The position numbers and the translations under genes are program-made. Of a DNA stretch of 64,000 bases, positions 1 to 7,782 are shown piece after piece. Position 1 is the first letter of the stretch; every line of letters begins with the position of its first letter. The notes under the pieces were generated by a model, which was not told where the DNA came from, did no database searches, and was given only the letters and a program-made list of their open reading frames with translations. This DNA is from Paludibacteraceae bacterium (GTDB lineage Bacteria; Bacteroidota; Bacteroidia; Bacteroidales; Paludibacteraceae), in the NCBI GenBank assembly GCA_024401435.1, contig JAKSLB010000010.1:1-64000 (forward strand), in the 5' to 3' direction.

Positions 1-452
1 TTCTCATGCCCCGTATATCCGAAGCGATAGTCGCCAGCATTCCAGCTTCTTCCCGGCTCTGTCATACCAAACGGATAGTAGTCCGACAAACTAACGACCG
101 TAGGCTCAGCTGTAGAGGATGCCTTATCCGAAATCACCGCCATCACGTTGCCGAGGTGGTTGGTGAGCTCGTAATAAGTGGCAGGTGATTCACTCGTGTT
201 GGTGGCGTTCAGCGCCAAGTCACGCTTCCTCATGCCGAGGCGACCGGCTCCGTAGAGGTGCTGCTCGGTGAGGGTGAAGGTGCCGTTATCAGAGTCTCCA
301 TGTTTGTGCTCATACACCGCCAACACATTGCCCTGCGGGTCACGCACGTAGTAGGTGGTCACAAACTTGTCCATACCGTCGGTCGTGTTCTTGTTGGTCA
401 CCGTCTTGGCAATGCGCTGGCCCATGGCGTCGTAGTCCGCATTTATCTTCAT
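1..452 (-). CDS. Orphan Rhs core fragment, unit 1 (runs off the left edge)
   Basis: The minus-strand frame is open from an ATG at 452 to the window edge, about 150 codons. It begins with the YD-repeat-like segment DAMGQRIAKTV and continues through YYVRDPQGNVLAVYEH, HYLYG-type, YELTNHLGNVMAVIS and DYYPFGM motifs typical of the C-terminal Rhs core. The same core recurs in units 2, 4 and 5 to the right. The large N-terminal shell of a true Rhs protein is absent: the ORF starts directly at the core, just after a conserved junction sequence (461-516). The variable tip lies outside the window, so the toxin type cannot be told. It is probably a silent or orphan donor cassette. Confidence 0.8.
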   Translation of the reverse strand, partial: MKINADYDAMGQRIAKTVTNKNTTDGMDKFVTTYYVRDPQGNVLAVYEHKHGDSDNGTFTLTEQHLYGAGRLGMRKRDLALNATNTSESPATYYELTNHLGNVMAVISDKASSTAEPTVVSLSDYYPFGMTEPGRSWNAGDYRFGYTGHE

Positions 453-460
453 GCCTGCTA

Positions 461-516
461 ATTTAAGATTTATTTTCTTAAATTAAATAGTTTCAAATCT
501 TCGGCAGTATTATATA
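461..516. repeat. Cassette junction repeat, copy A
   Basis: AT-rich spacer between the start of Rhs unit 1 and the stop of the preceding small gene. It shares the TTTATTTTCTT block and the GGCAGTATTATA end with the copies near 7314, 10903, 14549, 16021, 17187, 19155 and 20209. It marks a cassette boundary and may carry a promoter for the minus-strand core. Confidence 0.6.
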
Positions 517-521
517 ACACT

Positions 522-854
522 CTATCTTGTATGCGACCATTCCTTCGTTTCTGAATTATACACGTAATTCTCATCAAACCCGAGACCGAAAAAAACGATG
601 TATGTATTACTATCATTCTTTACGTAAAAAGGTCCAAATCCACTATCTTCTCCCATTCCCAATTCTGACATATTCTCGGGCAACCGATTATGCGTAGCAC
701 GAAATTCTTCAACGGCTGAAATCATACAACCACCATCTTCCCTATATTGTTCCTCTTCTCTTTCAGCCAACCAATGCACACATCGGGTTGTCAACCATAA
801 AAAAATGGCAAGGCAAACAACAATTATAGTTATACGTTTAAAAAATTTCTTCAT
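522..854 (-). CDS. Small membrane-anchored protein, candidate immunity protein of unit 2
   Basis: The frame extends to 890, but the Met at 854 gives a cleaner start: MKKFFKRI followed by a hydrophobic stretch (about residues 8-22) that would anchor it in the inner membrane. The remaining ~85 residues resemble the C-terminal part of pilin-like secreted proteins (AVEEFRATHNRLPENM..., then FGLGFDENYVYN), but no family is firmly recognised. It is the last gene of cassette 2, downstream of the split Rhs tip, and is followed by junction copy A. Position, size and membrane anchoring suggest an immunity role; this is inference only. Confidence 0.55.
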   Translation of the reverse strand: MKKFFKRITIIVVCLAIFLWLTTRCVHWLAEREEEQYREDGGCMISAVEEFRATHNRLPENMSELGMGEDSGFGPFYVKNDSNTYIVFFGLGFDENYVYNSETKEWSHTR

Positions 855-1044
855 GGCCTTAATTCCACAATATATTAGTTGATGTTTCATATAAAAATCT
901 GAGAAACAAAATGTTGCTCAGATTTTTATATGACGAAAAAACAACATACACAACAAAGACACAAATTAATTCTGACAGAATCATACCTTACAGAGGATTC
1001 TTAAATCATGGAACATATCAACGCTCTTTTTCACATCTGCCAAA

Positions 1045-1437
1045 TTAAGGGTCACTCCTTAACGGCGGGCAACAAGTTCGAGATTTCGGACCTGGTTTAC
1101 ACCGATTAACTCCTCCATTAGGCTTTGTATATACGGGTTTTGTCGTTTTATTAGTTTTCGAAGGGGTTTTTAAATTTCCCTCATCATCAGGTAACGTATT
1201 ATAATTTGGTGCATTTTCTGGGGATGTTGCGCCAAGACTATTTAAATAGTTCTCCAGTTGTTCTGCCAAACTCAAATTACTATTAGGGTCAAAGTAATTA
1301 GCTCCAAATTCGGCCCCATATTTATCACTTGGTAAGTCTTCGTAACTATATGCAGAATGTCTGGCGGCATATTTATCAGTCATTTCCTGAAAATAACCAT
1401 CTTGTAGTGCTTCAGCGACAGGGTCTGTTCGAGATAG
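1045..1437 (-). pseudogene. C-terminal half of the unit 2 Rhs tip, beyond an in-frame stop
   Basis: This piece is in the same frame as the Rhs ORF ending at 1438; only one TAA (1440-1438) separates them. Reading through gives LSRTDPVAEALQDGYFQEM, then the segment HSAYSYEDLPSDKYG and GANYFDPNSNLSLAEQLENY, which looks like the natural continuation of the tip domain. The first internal ATG lies at 1383, so a separate 112-residue product is possible but unlikely to be meaningful. The C-terminus is rich in Lys, Thr and Pro. The enzyme class is not recognised. A point nonsense mutation in the tip is the simplest reading; sequencing error is the alternative. Confidence 0.6.
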
Positions 1438-2334
1438 TTAAAAAATATAAGCTTGATATTCACTGGAGGAAAACAACGCATATGACTTTGAGTTCATAAT
1501 CTCTATAGCTTCTTGTTTATTAAGTTTTGCGTTATATGCCGCACCAGCATAGAACATAAAATGTACCATATCTAGCCATCCGGCTTTTGTTGTATATATA
1601 TATTTACCTTTGAATTTGTTAAAGAATGTTGTCTGATTAGGGAAAGGTCGCATTTGTGACCACTTAAATTCTGTACCATTTAAACTTTTCATATACTCTG
1701 CGGCCTGAGCCCCTTTAAATTTCCCAACTTTTCTAGAACTTTCATTATTCAAAACATACATAAAATCGGAGACAGTACCTGCTTTATTTTTTTCCGGTTC
1801 GCTTCCATCATCATCCACAAGGTTCAACACATTCCCCCCACAATAATTATAAGAACTCATCCCCGGATACTTTCCGAACAGTGGATCCACACTCATCCAC
1901 TTACCCAATCTCGTATCCAGCAATCGGTACTCAGTAGTATACACCCCTTCCGCCAAATCATTCTCCTTCTCATGTCCTGTGTATCCAAAACGATAATCAC
2001 CAGCATTCCAACTTCTTCCCGGCTCCGTCATACCGAACGGATAGTAGTCCGAAAGGCTCACGACGGTAGGTTCGGCTGTAGCGGATGCCTCGTCCGAGAT
2101 CACCGCCATCACGTTGCCGAGGTGGTTGGTCAGCTCGTAGTGGGTGACAGGTGGTGTGGATTCACTCGCATTGGTGGCGTTCAGCGCCAAGTCACGCTTC
2201 CTCATGCCGAGGCGGCCGGCTCCGTAGAGGTGCTGCTCGGCGAGGGTGAAGGAGCCGTTGTCCGAGTCTCCATGTTTGTGCTCATACACCGCCATCACGC
2301 TGCCCTGCGAGTTGCGCACGTAGTAGGTCGTCAC
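1438..2334 (-). CDS. Orphan Rhs core plus tip, unit 2 (truncated)
   Basis: Residues 1-165 are Rhs core (TTYYVRNSQGSVMAVYEH at the start, then DYYPFGMTEPGRSWNAGDY, HEKENDLAEG, RLLDTRLGKWMSVDPLFG and SYNYCGGN). The remainder is a variable tip containing GWLDMVHFMFYAGAAYN. The 5' end is decayed: the DNA before the Met at 2334 is still recognisable as the KTVTNKN segment of other units but carries indels and stops, so the usual MK..DAMG start is lost. The ORF ends at a TAA after EYQAYIF, and the tip continues in frame to 1045. The cassette therefore looks damaged at both ends. Toxin activity is unknown. Confidence 0.75.
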   Translation of the reverse strand: MTTYYVRNSQGSVMAVYEHKHGDSDNGSFTLAEQHLYGAGRLGMRKRDLALNATNASESTPPVTHYELTNHLGNVMAVISDEASATAEPTVVSLSDYYPFGMTEPGRSWNAGDYRFGYTGHEKENDLAEGVYTTEYRLLDTRLGKWMSVDPLFGKYPGMSSYNYCGGNVLNLVDDDGSEPEKNKAGTVSDFMYVLNNESSRKVGKFKGAQAAEYMKSLNGTEFKWSQMRPFPNQTTFFNKFKGKYIYTTKAGWLDMVHFMFYAGAAYNAKLNKQEAIEIMNSKSYALFSSSEYQAYIF

Positions 2335-2502
2335 ATTTTGTCGTCCAAAGTCTCGTTCTTATTGGTTGCCGTTTGGGCGATGCGATGGGGGTTGGTGATG
2401 TGGGGTGTGTTTCTTTATGGTTGCTGAATTAAGGTTTTAATGTAGTATTTTCAAGTGCATTAAATAAAATCCCTAAGGAATTTATTCTATCAATATTATA
2501 CA

Positions 2503-4071
2503 CTATCTCTCAAAGATTTCATAATGGCCTTCCGATGGAACAACTACATATTTATTATCAATTCTCCATTGTGGCTCTAAAGAATGTACCCAAACCAACT
2601 GATCCTTGTGACTTTCGTACCATGTTGCCACATAATCGTGTATCTCTTTCAACTGTCCCTTATCTATCCGTTCATACGTGTCATCTAATTCAATTTCAGG
2701 GATAATTTGCACCAGAAGTGAGTAAGCTACTCTAGCAACAGATACTTCATACTTCCTCATCTCTGAGGACGGGAACGATCTTTCATACACGACAGTCACC
2801 CGAGAACTATCTTCAAGCATTGATATCAAGCATGGAACTGCTTCTTTACCACACTTTATTATATTCCATGCGGTATGATCGCCTCCAACGCCCCACCCTT
2901 TATATTGTAAATTGAAAGGGACATTCGTAATGTTTCTTACGGACTGAGCGATACTATCACATGTCAACAATTCTGTATCTCGGCAGATAGGCTTAGGATT
3001 AAAATAATCCTTAGAGGACACGACAGAACCATCTGGCAGATGTAACGTAGAGGATGGATTGTTTCTGTCGAATGAAACATCGCCCCTAAAGTAGAGGTCC
3101 TTTATGTTCTTTGGCATCGATTCCTTATCTATGTAGAGAATACCTGTGGGGAATTGAATACTATCTAGTGAAGTACAACCTTCAAATGCACCTCTTCCGA
3201 TATGCCTAACAGAGTTTGATAATACAACCTTTTCCAAATTCGTTGCGTTATGGAATGCATACATTCCTATTTTCTTCACAGTCTTTGGAACTATGAACAC
3301 GCGCTTCCTCTTTCTGGCAGGATATAATACCAATTCTGTTTTATCTTTATTATAAAGCACATTTCTCACAGAACAATAATATGGATTCTTTTTGTCCACT
3401 TTGATTTTCCCGAATCTCACATCTCCCATACGGCTTTCTTTTCCCATATTAGATTGAAATGCGGTTTCAATCTTATAAAGACCTTTGGGAATATATATTT
3501 CACGCAAATTATCGCAACCTATGAAAGTGAGAGAAATGAAACTTGTCGAATCGGGCAGAACAATTTTCTCCAGACTTTTACATTCACTTATTTCATTATT
3601 GTCTAAAGATTTCAATCTATCAGGCAAAACCAAAGTTTTCAAATTAGCACAATCATTCAAACGTTCGCAATACCTCATATTACATTGAGACATATCTATC
3701 TTCTCAATCTGATAACAATCACGAAAATCAGCTCCTCGCACATGTTTTGGTAAAACAACGCTTTTAAAACAATTGACAGAGCGTGTGCCTGCACAGATTG
3801 TTACAGGATAAGTTATTGAATCAACCACAATCGATTCTGGGATAACCAATTCCTTCACTTTCTTACGGATGAAATATAAAGTGTCTATACGATACATTGT
3901 GCATCTATATCCAGCAGAATCTTTTTTCCCCGCTCTAAACCTCACACAGGGCTGATATAACTTATACTCTAAGCCATCTTGAAAATGCAAAACATAATCT
4001 TCACAATTCCCTTCCGCATAAACATGCGCAACTGAGAGTAGCAAAATTATTATCAATACAGTTCTTTTCAT
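2503..4071 (-). CDS. BspA-type LRR protein with C-terminal helical domain, candidate immunity of unit 3
   Basis: 522 residues with a signal peptide (MKRTVLIIILLLSVAHVYA). Residues ~70-360 carry LRR_5/BspA-like repeats, seen as recurrent C..L..I.LP / GAFEGCTSLDSIQFP patterns. The last ~150 residues form a different domain with GGDHTAWNIIKCGKEAVPCL and VARVAYSLLVQIIPEI, reminiscent of HEAT-like repeat modules. Its start overlaps the stop of Rhs unit 3 by 4 bp, implying translational coupling. LRR_5 proteins are usually surface binding proteins, but this tight coupling suggests it binds or neutralises the tip of unit 3 in the periplasm. That role is inferred. A second LRR protein in the array is at 16323-17150. 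Confidence 0.75.
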   Translation of the reverse strand: MKRTVLIIILLLSVAHVYAEGNCEDYVLHFQDGLEYKLYQPCVRFRAGKKDSAGYRCTMYRIDTLYFIRKKVKELVIPESIVVDSITYPVTICAGTRSVNCFKSVVLPKHVRGADFRDCYQIEKIDMSQCNMRYCERLNDCANLKTLVLPDRLKSLDNNEISECKSLEKIVLPDSTSFISLTFIGCDNLREIYIPKGLYKIETAFQSNMGKESRMGDVRFGKIKVDKKNPYYCSVRNVLYNKDKTELVLYPARKRKRVFIVPKTVKKIGMYAFHNATNLEKVVLSNSVRHIGRGAFEGCTSLDSIQFPTGILYIDKESMPKNIKDLYFRGDVSFDRNNPSSTLHLPDGSVVSSKDYFNPKPICRDTELLTCDSIAQSVRNITNVPFNLQYKGWGVGGDHTAWNIIKCGKEAVPCLISMLEDSSRVTVVYERSFPSSEMRKYEVSVARVAYSLLVQIIPEIELDDTYERIDKGQLKEIHDYVATWYESHKDQLVWVHSLEPQWRIDNKYVVVPSEGHYEIFER

Positions 4072-5489
4072 TTTTTAAATTCACCGCCTATTAGTAATCC
4101 ACATTTATTCTCTTCAGTAACTTGCGATTTTATCACATCTTTTGGAACAGGCTTATCACTATTTCTTCTGTACACTGTTTTATTATCAGTTTGAGCCTTT
4201 TCATACCCTTCATATAACCATAATTGATCATATATTTGGAAAGGCTCACTTGTAATTGGATTTATTCCATCAATTATTATTGGCATATTTCTTGTTATAT
4301 CACGCGGCTCATTTCTTCCATCCTTTGAAAAAAGATTAACAGACATCTTAAATTTATTTTCACTTATTTTATAAGGAGGAACTAATTCCACAATCTCAGA
4401 CGCATGCTGTGGAATATCTCCCCATCTACTATTGGTATAAATTACGATATCACCAGTCATGACAGTCGACATATCTCCAGCCTCATAATTCATCATCTCT
4501 GGAGTAGATGGACTTCTTTCAGTTTTTGGTGTAATATGATATTCTTCAGCCAATATCACTTGAGTATCAATTCCACATGGAATAAAGGCTTGACCTCCCA
4601 AAAAACATGCTCCAAAGCAATTGGTGTTATTAACAATCTTGTCGTGATCATTACCATCACCGATATACGTCATAACTATAAAAGGTGTGCCATCAGATGT
4701 GTAAGCTACTCCATACTTGTAATCAGTATTACCACCATAAGGGTTAAATGGATCGCTTGGGTTAATAGCATTATATTGTTGCCATCTTTGATTCAACAAT
4801 GGATTTACAACATCAGCTTCATAGGTAATATCCAAAGTGCCATCTTCTTTACATTTTATCCTTCCATCTGAATCCCAAAAAATTATCGGATTCCCCGAGC
4901 AATATTCATATGGGCTCTCTATCACATTCTTCCCTGCCAGCGGATCCACACTCATCCACCTGCCCAACCTAGTATCCAACAGACGATACTGTGTCGTATA
5001 GGCACCCTCTGCCAGGTCGTTCTCCTTCTCGTGACCCGTGTAGCCGAAGCGGGAGGCAGTGGAATTATAACTCCTCCCCGGCTCCTCCATTCCAAACGGA
5101 TAGTAGTCCGTCAGGCTCTCGATGGCGGGCTGGGTGGCGTCGTTTGCGTAGGGTGTGATGACCGCCAAGACGTTGCCCAAGTGGTTGGTCAGCTCGTAGT
5201 GGACGGAAGGGGCGGTGGGGTCTGCAGAGGTTGTGCCTGTGCCGCTCAACACGAGGTTCGGCTTCGTCATGCCGAGACGTGACGCGCCGTAGAGGTGCTG
5301 CTCGACGAGGGTGAGGGTGCCGTTGCCCGTCTCGCCACGCTGGTGCTCGTAGACGGAAAGGACGTTGCCTTGCGGGTCGCGCACGTAGTAGGTGGTCACG
5401 AATTTGTCCGTGCCGTCGGTCGTGTTCTTGTTGGTCACCGTCTTGGCGATGCGTTGGTCCATGGCGTCGTGGGGTGTGTTTTTCTTCAT
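4068..5489 (-). CDS. Orphan Rhs core with papain/NlpC-like cysteine enzyme tip, unit 3
   Basis: 473 residues. Core 1-205: DAMDQRIAKTVTNKN, YVRDPQGNVLSVYEH, YELTNHLGNVLAVITP, DYYPFGMEEPGRSYNS, LLDTRLGRWMSVDPLAG. Tip 206-473 contains NTNCFGACFLGG (Cys 291, Cys 295) and GDIVIYTNSRWGDIPQHASE (His 362). A Cys in a small-residue context followed by a GD.V.. strand and a His is the layout of NlpC/P60 and related papain-fold enzymes, suggesting a cell-wall or protein-hydrolysing toxin. Unit 4 shows the same layout. The core starts at ATG with no secretion signal or shell, so delivery would need recombination with a full-length rhs gene. Confidence 0.75.
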   Translation of the reverse strand: MKKNTPHDAMDQRIAKTVTNKNTTDGTDKFVTTYYVRDPQGNVLSVYEHQRGETGNGTLTLVEQHLYGASRLGMTKPNLVLSGTGTTSADPTAPSVHYELTNHLGNVLAVITPYANDATQPAIESLTDYYPFGMEEPGRSYNSTASRFGYTGHEKENDLAEGAYTTQYRLLDTRLGRWMSVDPLAGKNVIESPYEYCSGNPIIFWDSDGRIKCKEDGTLDITYEADVVNPLLNQRWQQYNAINPSDPFNPYGGNTDYKYGVAYTSDGTPFIVMTYIGDGNDHDKIVNNTNCFGACFLGGQAFIPCGIDTQVILAEEYHITPKTERSPSTPEMMNYEAGDMSTVMTGDIVIYTNSRWGDIPQHASEIVELVPPYKISENKFKMSVNLFSKDGRNEPRDITRNMPIIIDGINPITSEPFQIYDQLWLYEGYEKAQTDNKTVYRRNSDKPVPKDVIKSQVTEENKCGLLIGGEFKK

Positions 5490-5510
5490 GGATGCGATAT
5501 TAAGAATAAC

Positions 5511-7100
5511 TTAATTCTTAAATCTCTCTATCCTGCACGTATGTTTCTTCGTCTTCTCATCGTAGCTAATGCCTACGAAGAGCAGGTCGCCCTTGTAGTG
5601 GTTCAGGGCTTGGCAGTAATTTTTATCCTTGATTTGTTGCAGGGCGCTTTCGGCACTCTTGTTATGCTTCAGTTCAATGACCAAGGCAGGGATATTCGGC
5701 AGATAAGGAATCAGTACCAAGTCTGCGTAGCCTTTGCCCGTCGGCAGTTCCTTCACCAATGTGTAGCGGGTGTTGGCATAGAAATAGGCCAAGCAGATGG
5801 CGCTTTGGAAACAGTGTTCATCGTTGTAGGTCAGAGGGTTGGTCACCTCGGTGTGGGCGGCATCTAGCGCACGGGCCACCGCCTCCTCATTGCCTTGGAT
5901 GGTGTCGTCTAGGAGCTTCTTCGAAGCGTTGACCACCGCCATCACCTTCTTGTAGTCAGCGGAGTCCTCTATGGAGTTAATCCACTCGATACGCACCTCC
6001 TCGTTTGGTATGGAGCATGTCTTATCCTTGCGGTTGTAACAGAGATAACCCAAGTGGATAAGGTAGGTGAACACATTGTCTTTCGAGTTGACGCTCTCCA
6101 TTGTATTCTGGTATTTCAAGACATTGACCGGCACACTCCCGCCCGATATCATCTTGATCACATCCTGACGGATGCCTTCGAAATCCATGAGGATGTAGTC
6201 GCGAAGCGCCTCGAAAGAACCTGTGGCAGACCAATAGCTGTCAAATTCACGGTCATGGATGGCAGTGACAATAGAGAGCGGATTGCATACTCGGATGGTG
6301 TCAGACATCTTGTAACCGTCGTACCATCTGAGGCATTCATCATAGTCCATATCATACGTTTCGCACAACTCCTTCACCTCCTCCTCCGTGAAACCAATCA
6401 TGCCCGCAAACTGACGCGGACGCAACATGGTATATTCCATAAACTCGTTCAGCTTGCTCTGCACTTTATCACGCACAATCGGGATGATACCCGTGATGTA
6501 GGCAAGGGCAATGGCGGGACGCAATGTGGTATCCTTAAAGAGTCCGTTCAGAAAACTAAGGTAGTCTTGGAATAATTCCTCGGAAACTCTCTCACGGACC
6601 AGAACATCATATTCATCGATGATGATGACGAATTTTTCACCCGTCTCCTTGTAAACCTTCAATATACAACTATCGATGCTTTTTTCTTTCTCAGAAAAAT
6701 TCACATTCGCGAACTGTTCATGAAACTCTTCGGCAACACATTCGTCTATTTGACTGATCAGATTCTGATGTTCGTTTTTCTTCTTGGCATTTTGATACCA
6801 CCCGTTCAAATCCAGTTTGATGACATTGAGCTTGTTCAAATATTTATCATAATCAGGCACCTGTCCGATTTTCATCTGACTGAATATCTCATGGGTGTCG
6901 CACCCCTTCGAGTAGTAGGCAGAGATAAGGTTACCGACCATACTCTTTCCGAAGCGACGGGGACGGGAGATGCAGAGAAAATCATGATCCGTTTCTGCAA
7001 GTTTATTCAACTCACTCACAATCATAGATTTATCCACATATATCTCGTTTCTGAGACTTTGTTTTAATGCTTCCGCATTTGGATTCAGATATAAGCCCAT
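5511..7100 (-). CDS. AAA-ATPase-like / PD-(D/E)XK nuclease family protein
   Basis: 529 residues from MGLYLNPNAEALKQ. The N-terminal part has the AAA-ATPase_like layout (YVDKSMIVSELN, then CISRPRRFGKSMVGNLISAYY as P-loop, and KFVIIIDEYDVLV as Walker B). The C-terminal part has the PDDEXK_9-type segment ADLVLIPYLPNIPALVIELK. This family (PF09820 + PF08011) is highly expanded in gut Bacteroidales; its function is not established. The frame is open to 7214, but a TATTTTTG -7 box at 7115-7122 lies only ~15 bp upstream of the Met at 7100, which fixes the start. The gene sits 21 bp in front of Rhs unit 3, between its core and junction copy D, so it appears inserted into the array. Confidence 0.85.
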   Translation of the reverse strand: MGLYLNPNAEALKQSLRNEIYVDKSMIVSELNKLAETDHDFLCISRPRRFGKSMVGNLISAYYSKGCDTHEIFSQMKIGQVPDYDKYLNKLNVIKLDLNGWYQNAKKKNEHQNLISQIDECVAEEFHEQFANVNFSEKEKSIDSCILKVYKETGEKFVIIIDEYDVLVRERVSEELFQDYLSFLNGLFKDTTLRPAIALAYITGIIPIVRDKVQSKLNEFMEYTMLRPRQFAGMIGFTEEEVKELCETYDMDYDECLRWYDGYKMSDTIRVCNPLSIVTAIHDREFDSYWSATGSFEALRDYILMDFEGIRQDVIKMISGGSVPVNVLKYQNTMESVNSKDNVFTYLIHLGYLCYNRKDKTCSIPNEEVRIEWINSIEDSADYKKVMAVVNASKKLLDDTIQGNEEAVARALDAAHTEVTNPLTYNDEHCFQSAICLAYFYANTRYTLVKELPTGKGYADLVLIPYLPNIPALVIELKHNKSAESALQQIKDKNYCQALNHYKGDLLFVGISYDEKTKKHTCRIERFKN

Positions 7101-7114
7101 AGTCTTTTTTTTTA

Positions 7115-7122
7115 CAAAAATA
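7115..7122 (-). promoter_or_regulatory. Bacteroidetes -7 box TATTTTTG
   Basis: Matches TAnnTTTG on the minus strand ~15 bp before the ATG at 7100. It argues against the longer start at 7214. Confidence 0.6.
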
Positions 7123-7216
7123 GAATTTATTTGGAAATTTCCCATTGATTGCTTGAGTGAATGTTTGCAGGGATTGGACTTCTCATCAGGGGAAATATGC
7201 TTTGAAAACAACAAAA

Positions 7217-7247
7217 GTCCGGGCTACAAACTCGTTATAGCCCGGAC
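7217..7247 (-). terminator. Hairpin terminator after the unit 4 operon
   Basis: A perfect 10-bp inverted repeat, GTCCGGGCTA / TAGCCCGGAC, with an 11-nt loop. It is followed on the minus strand by a T-rich stretch and would end transcription of unit 4 and its lipoprotein. Confidence 0.65.
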
Positions 7248-7313
7248 CTTTCCCGCAAGACTTCTTTGGTTGAAAGTATCTTTATTTCACTAAACCACCT
7301 AGCGGCAATTGGA

Positions 7314-7350
7314 ATATTCTTAAGTTAGCTATTGGATCTAAAAATGGGCA
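7314..7350. repeat. Cassette junction repeat, copy D (short)
   Basis: Contains CTTAAGTTAGC..TTGGATC and GGGCAGTATTATAA, matching the right half of the other junctions. It lies directly after the stop of the 7354-7782 lipoprotein; the usual Rhs core has been displaced by the AAA-ATPase gene. Confidence 0.5.
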
Positions 7351-7353
7351 GTA

Positions 7354-7782
7354 TTATAATTTGTTAAAATCAAATTTAAAAAACCATTGTATCCGAGATT
7401 TTTCATCTGGTTTTGTTTGGAAATCAAAACCAGCATACCATCCCGATTCAATTTCTATGTAATATCCCCATCCTGGTCTGTAACCCCATTCTCTATTAAA
7501 ATATGATTCTGGCAATTGGTCATTTGTTTTTAAATTACTTATTGTAAAGTTTTTATCTGTAGTGCAGATGTAAATGATTTTATTATTTAAAACCCCAACT
7601 GAGAATTCTATATTATTCTCAACTATTGGGAATGAATTAATCACTGCTCCATTGGGAATAAGTATAAACGTATTATTTGCTTTTGTCCCTTTAAATTTAG
7701 ATTCTAAAGTCAAATATTCCTTAGAAGAACAAGAGGACAAGCACATAATAGAAACAAGCAATACTATAATTATTTTATTCAT
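7354..7782 (-). CDS. Lipoprotein, candidate immunity protein of unit 4
   Basis: 142 residues with a lipobox (LVSIMCLSSC, Cys 18) so the mature protein would be membrane-anchored outside the cytoplasm. The rest is beta-rich with aromatic residues (NREWGYRPGWGYYIEIESG). No known family recognised. Its start overlaps the end of Rhs unit 4 by 8 bp. Because the unit 4 tip looks like a papain/NlpC-type enzyme that would act in the periplasm, a periplasmic lipoprotein is the expected kind of inhibitor. The role is inferred from position and localisation. Confidence 0.65.
   Translation of the reverse strand: MNKIIIVLLVSIMCLSSCSSKEYLTLESKFKGTKANNTFILIPNGAVINSFPIVENNIEFSVGVLNNKIIYICTTDKNFTISNLKTNDQLPESYFNREWGYRPGWGYYIEIESGWYAGFDFQTKPDEKSRIQWFFKFDFNKL

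Noticed and set aside
1972-2427. Plus-strand ORFs opposite the Rhs cores (also near 258, 5031, 5295, 8732, 10446)
   Set aside because: They mirror the conserved core on the other strand; their similarity to each other is explained by the shared core DNA.
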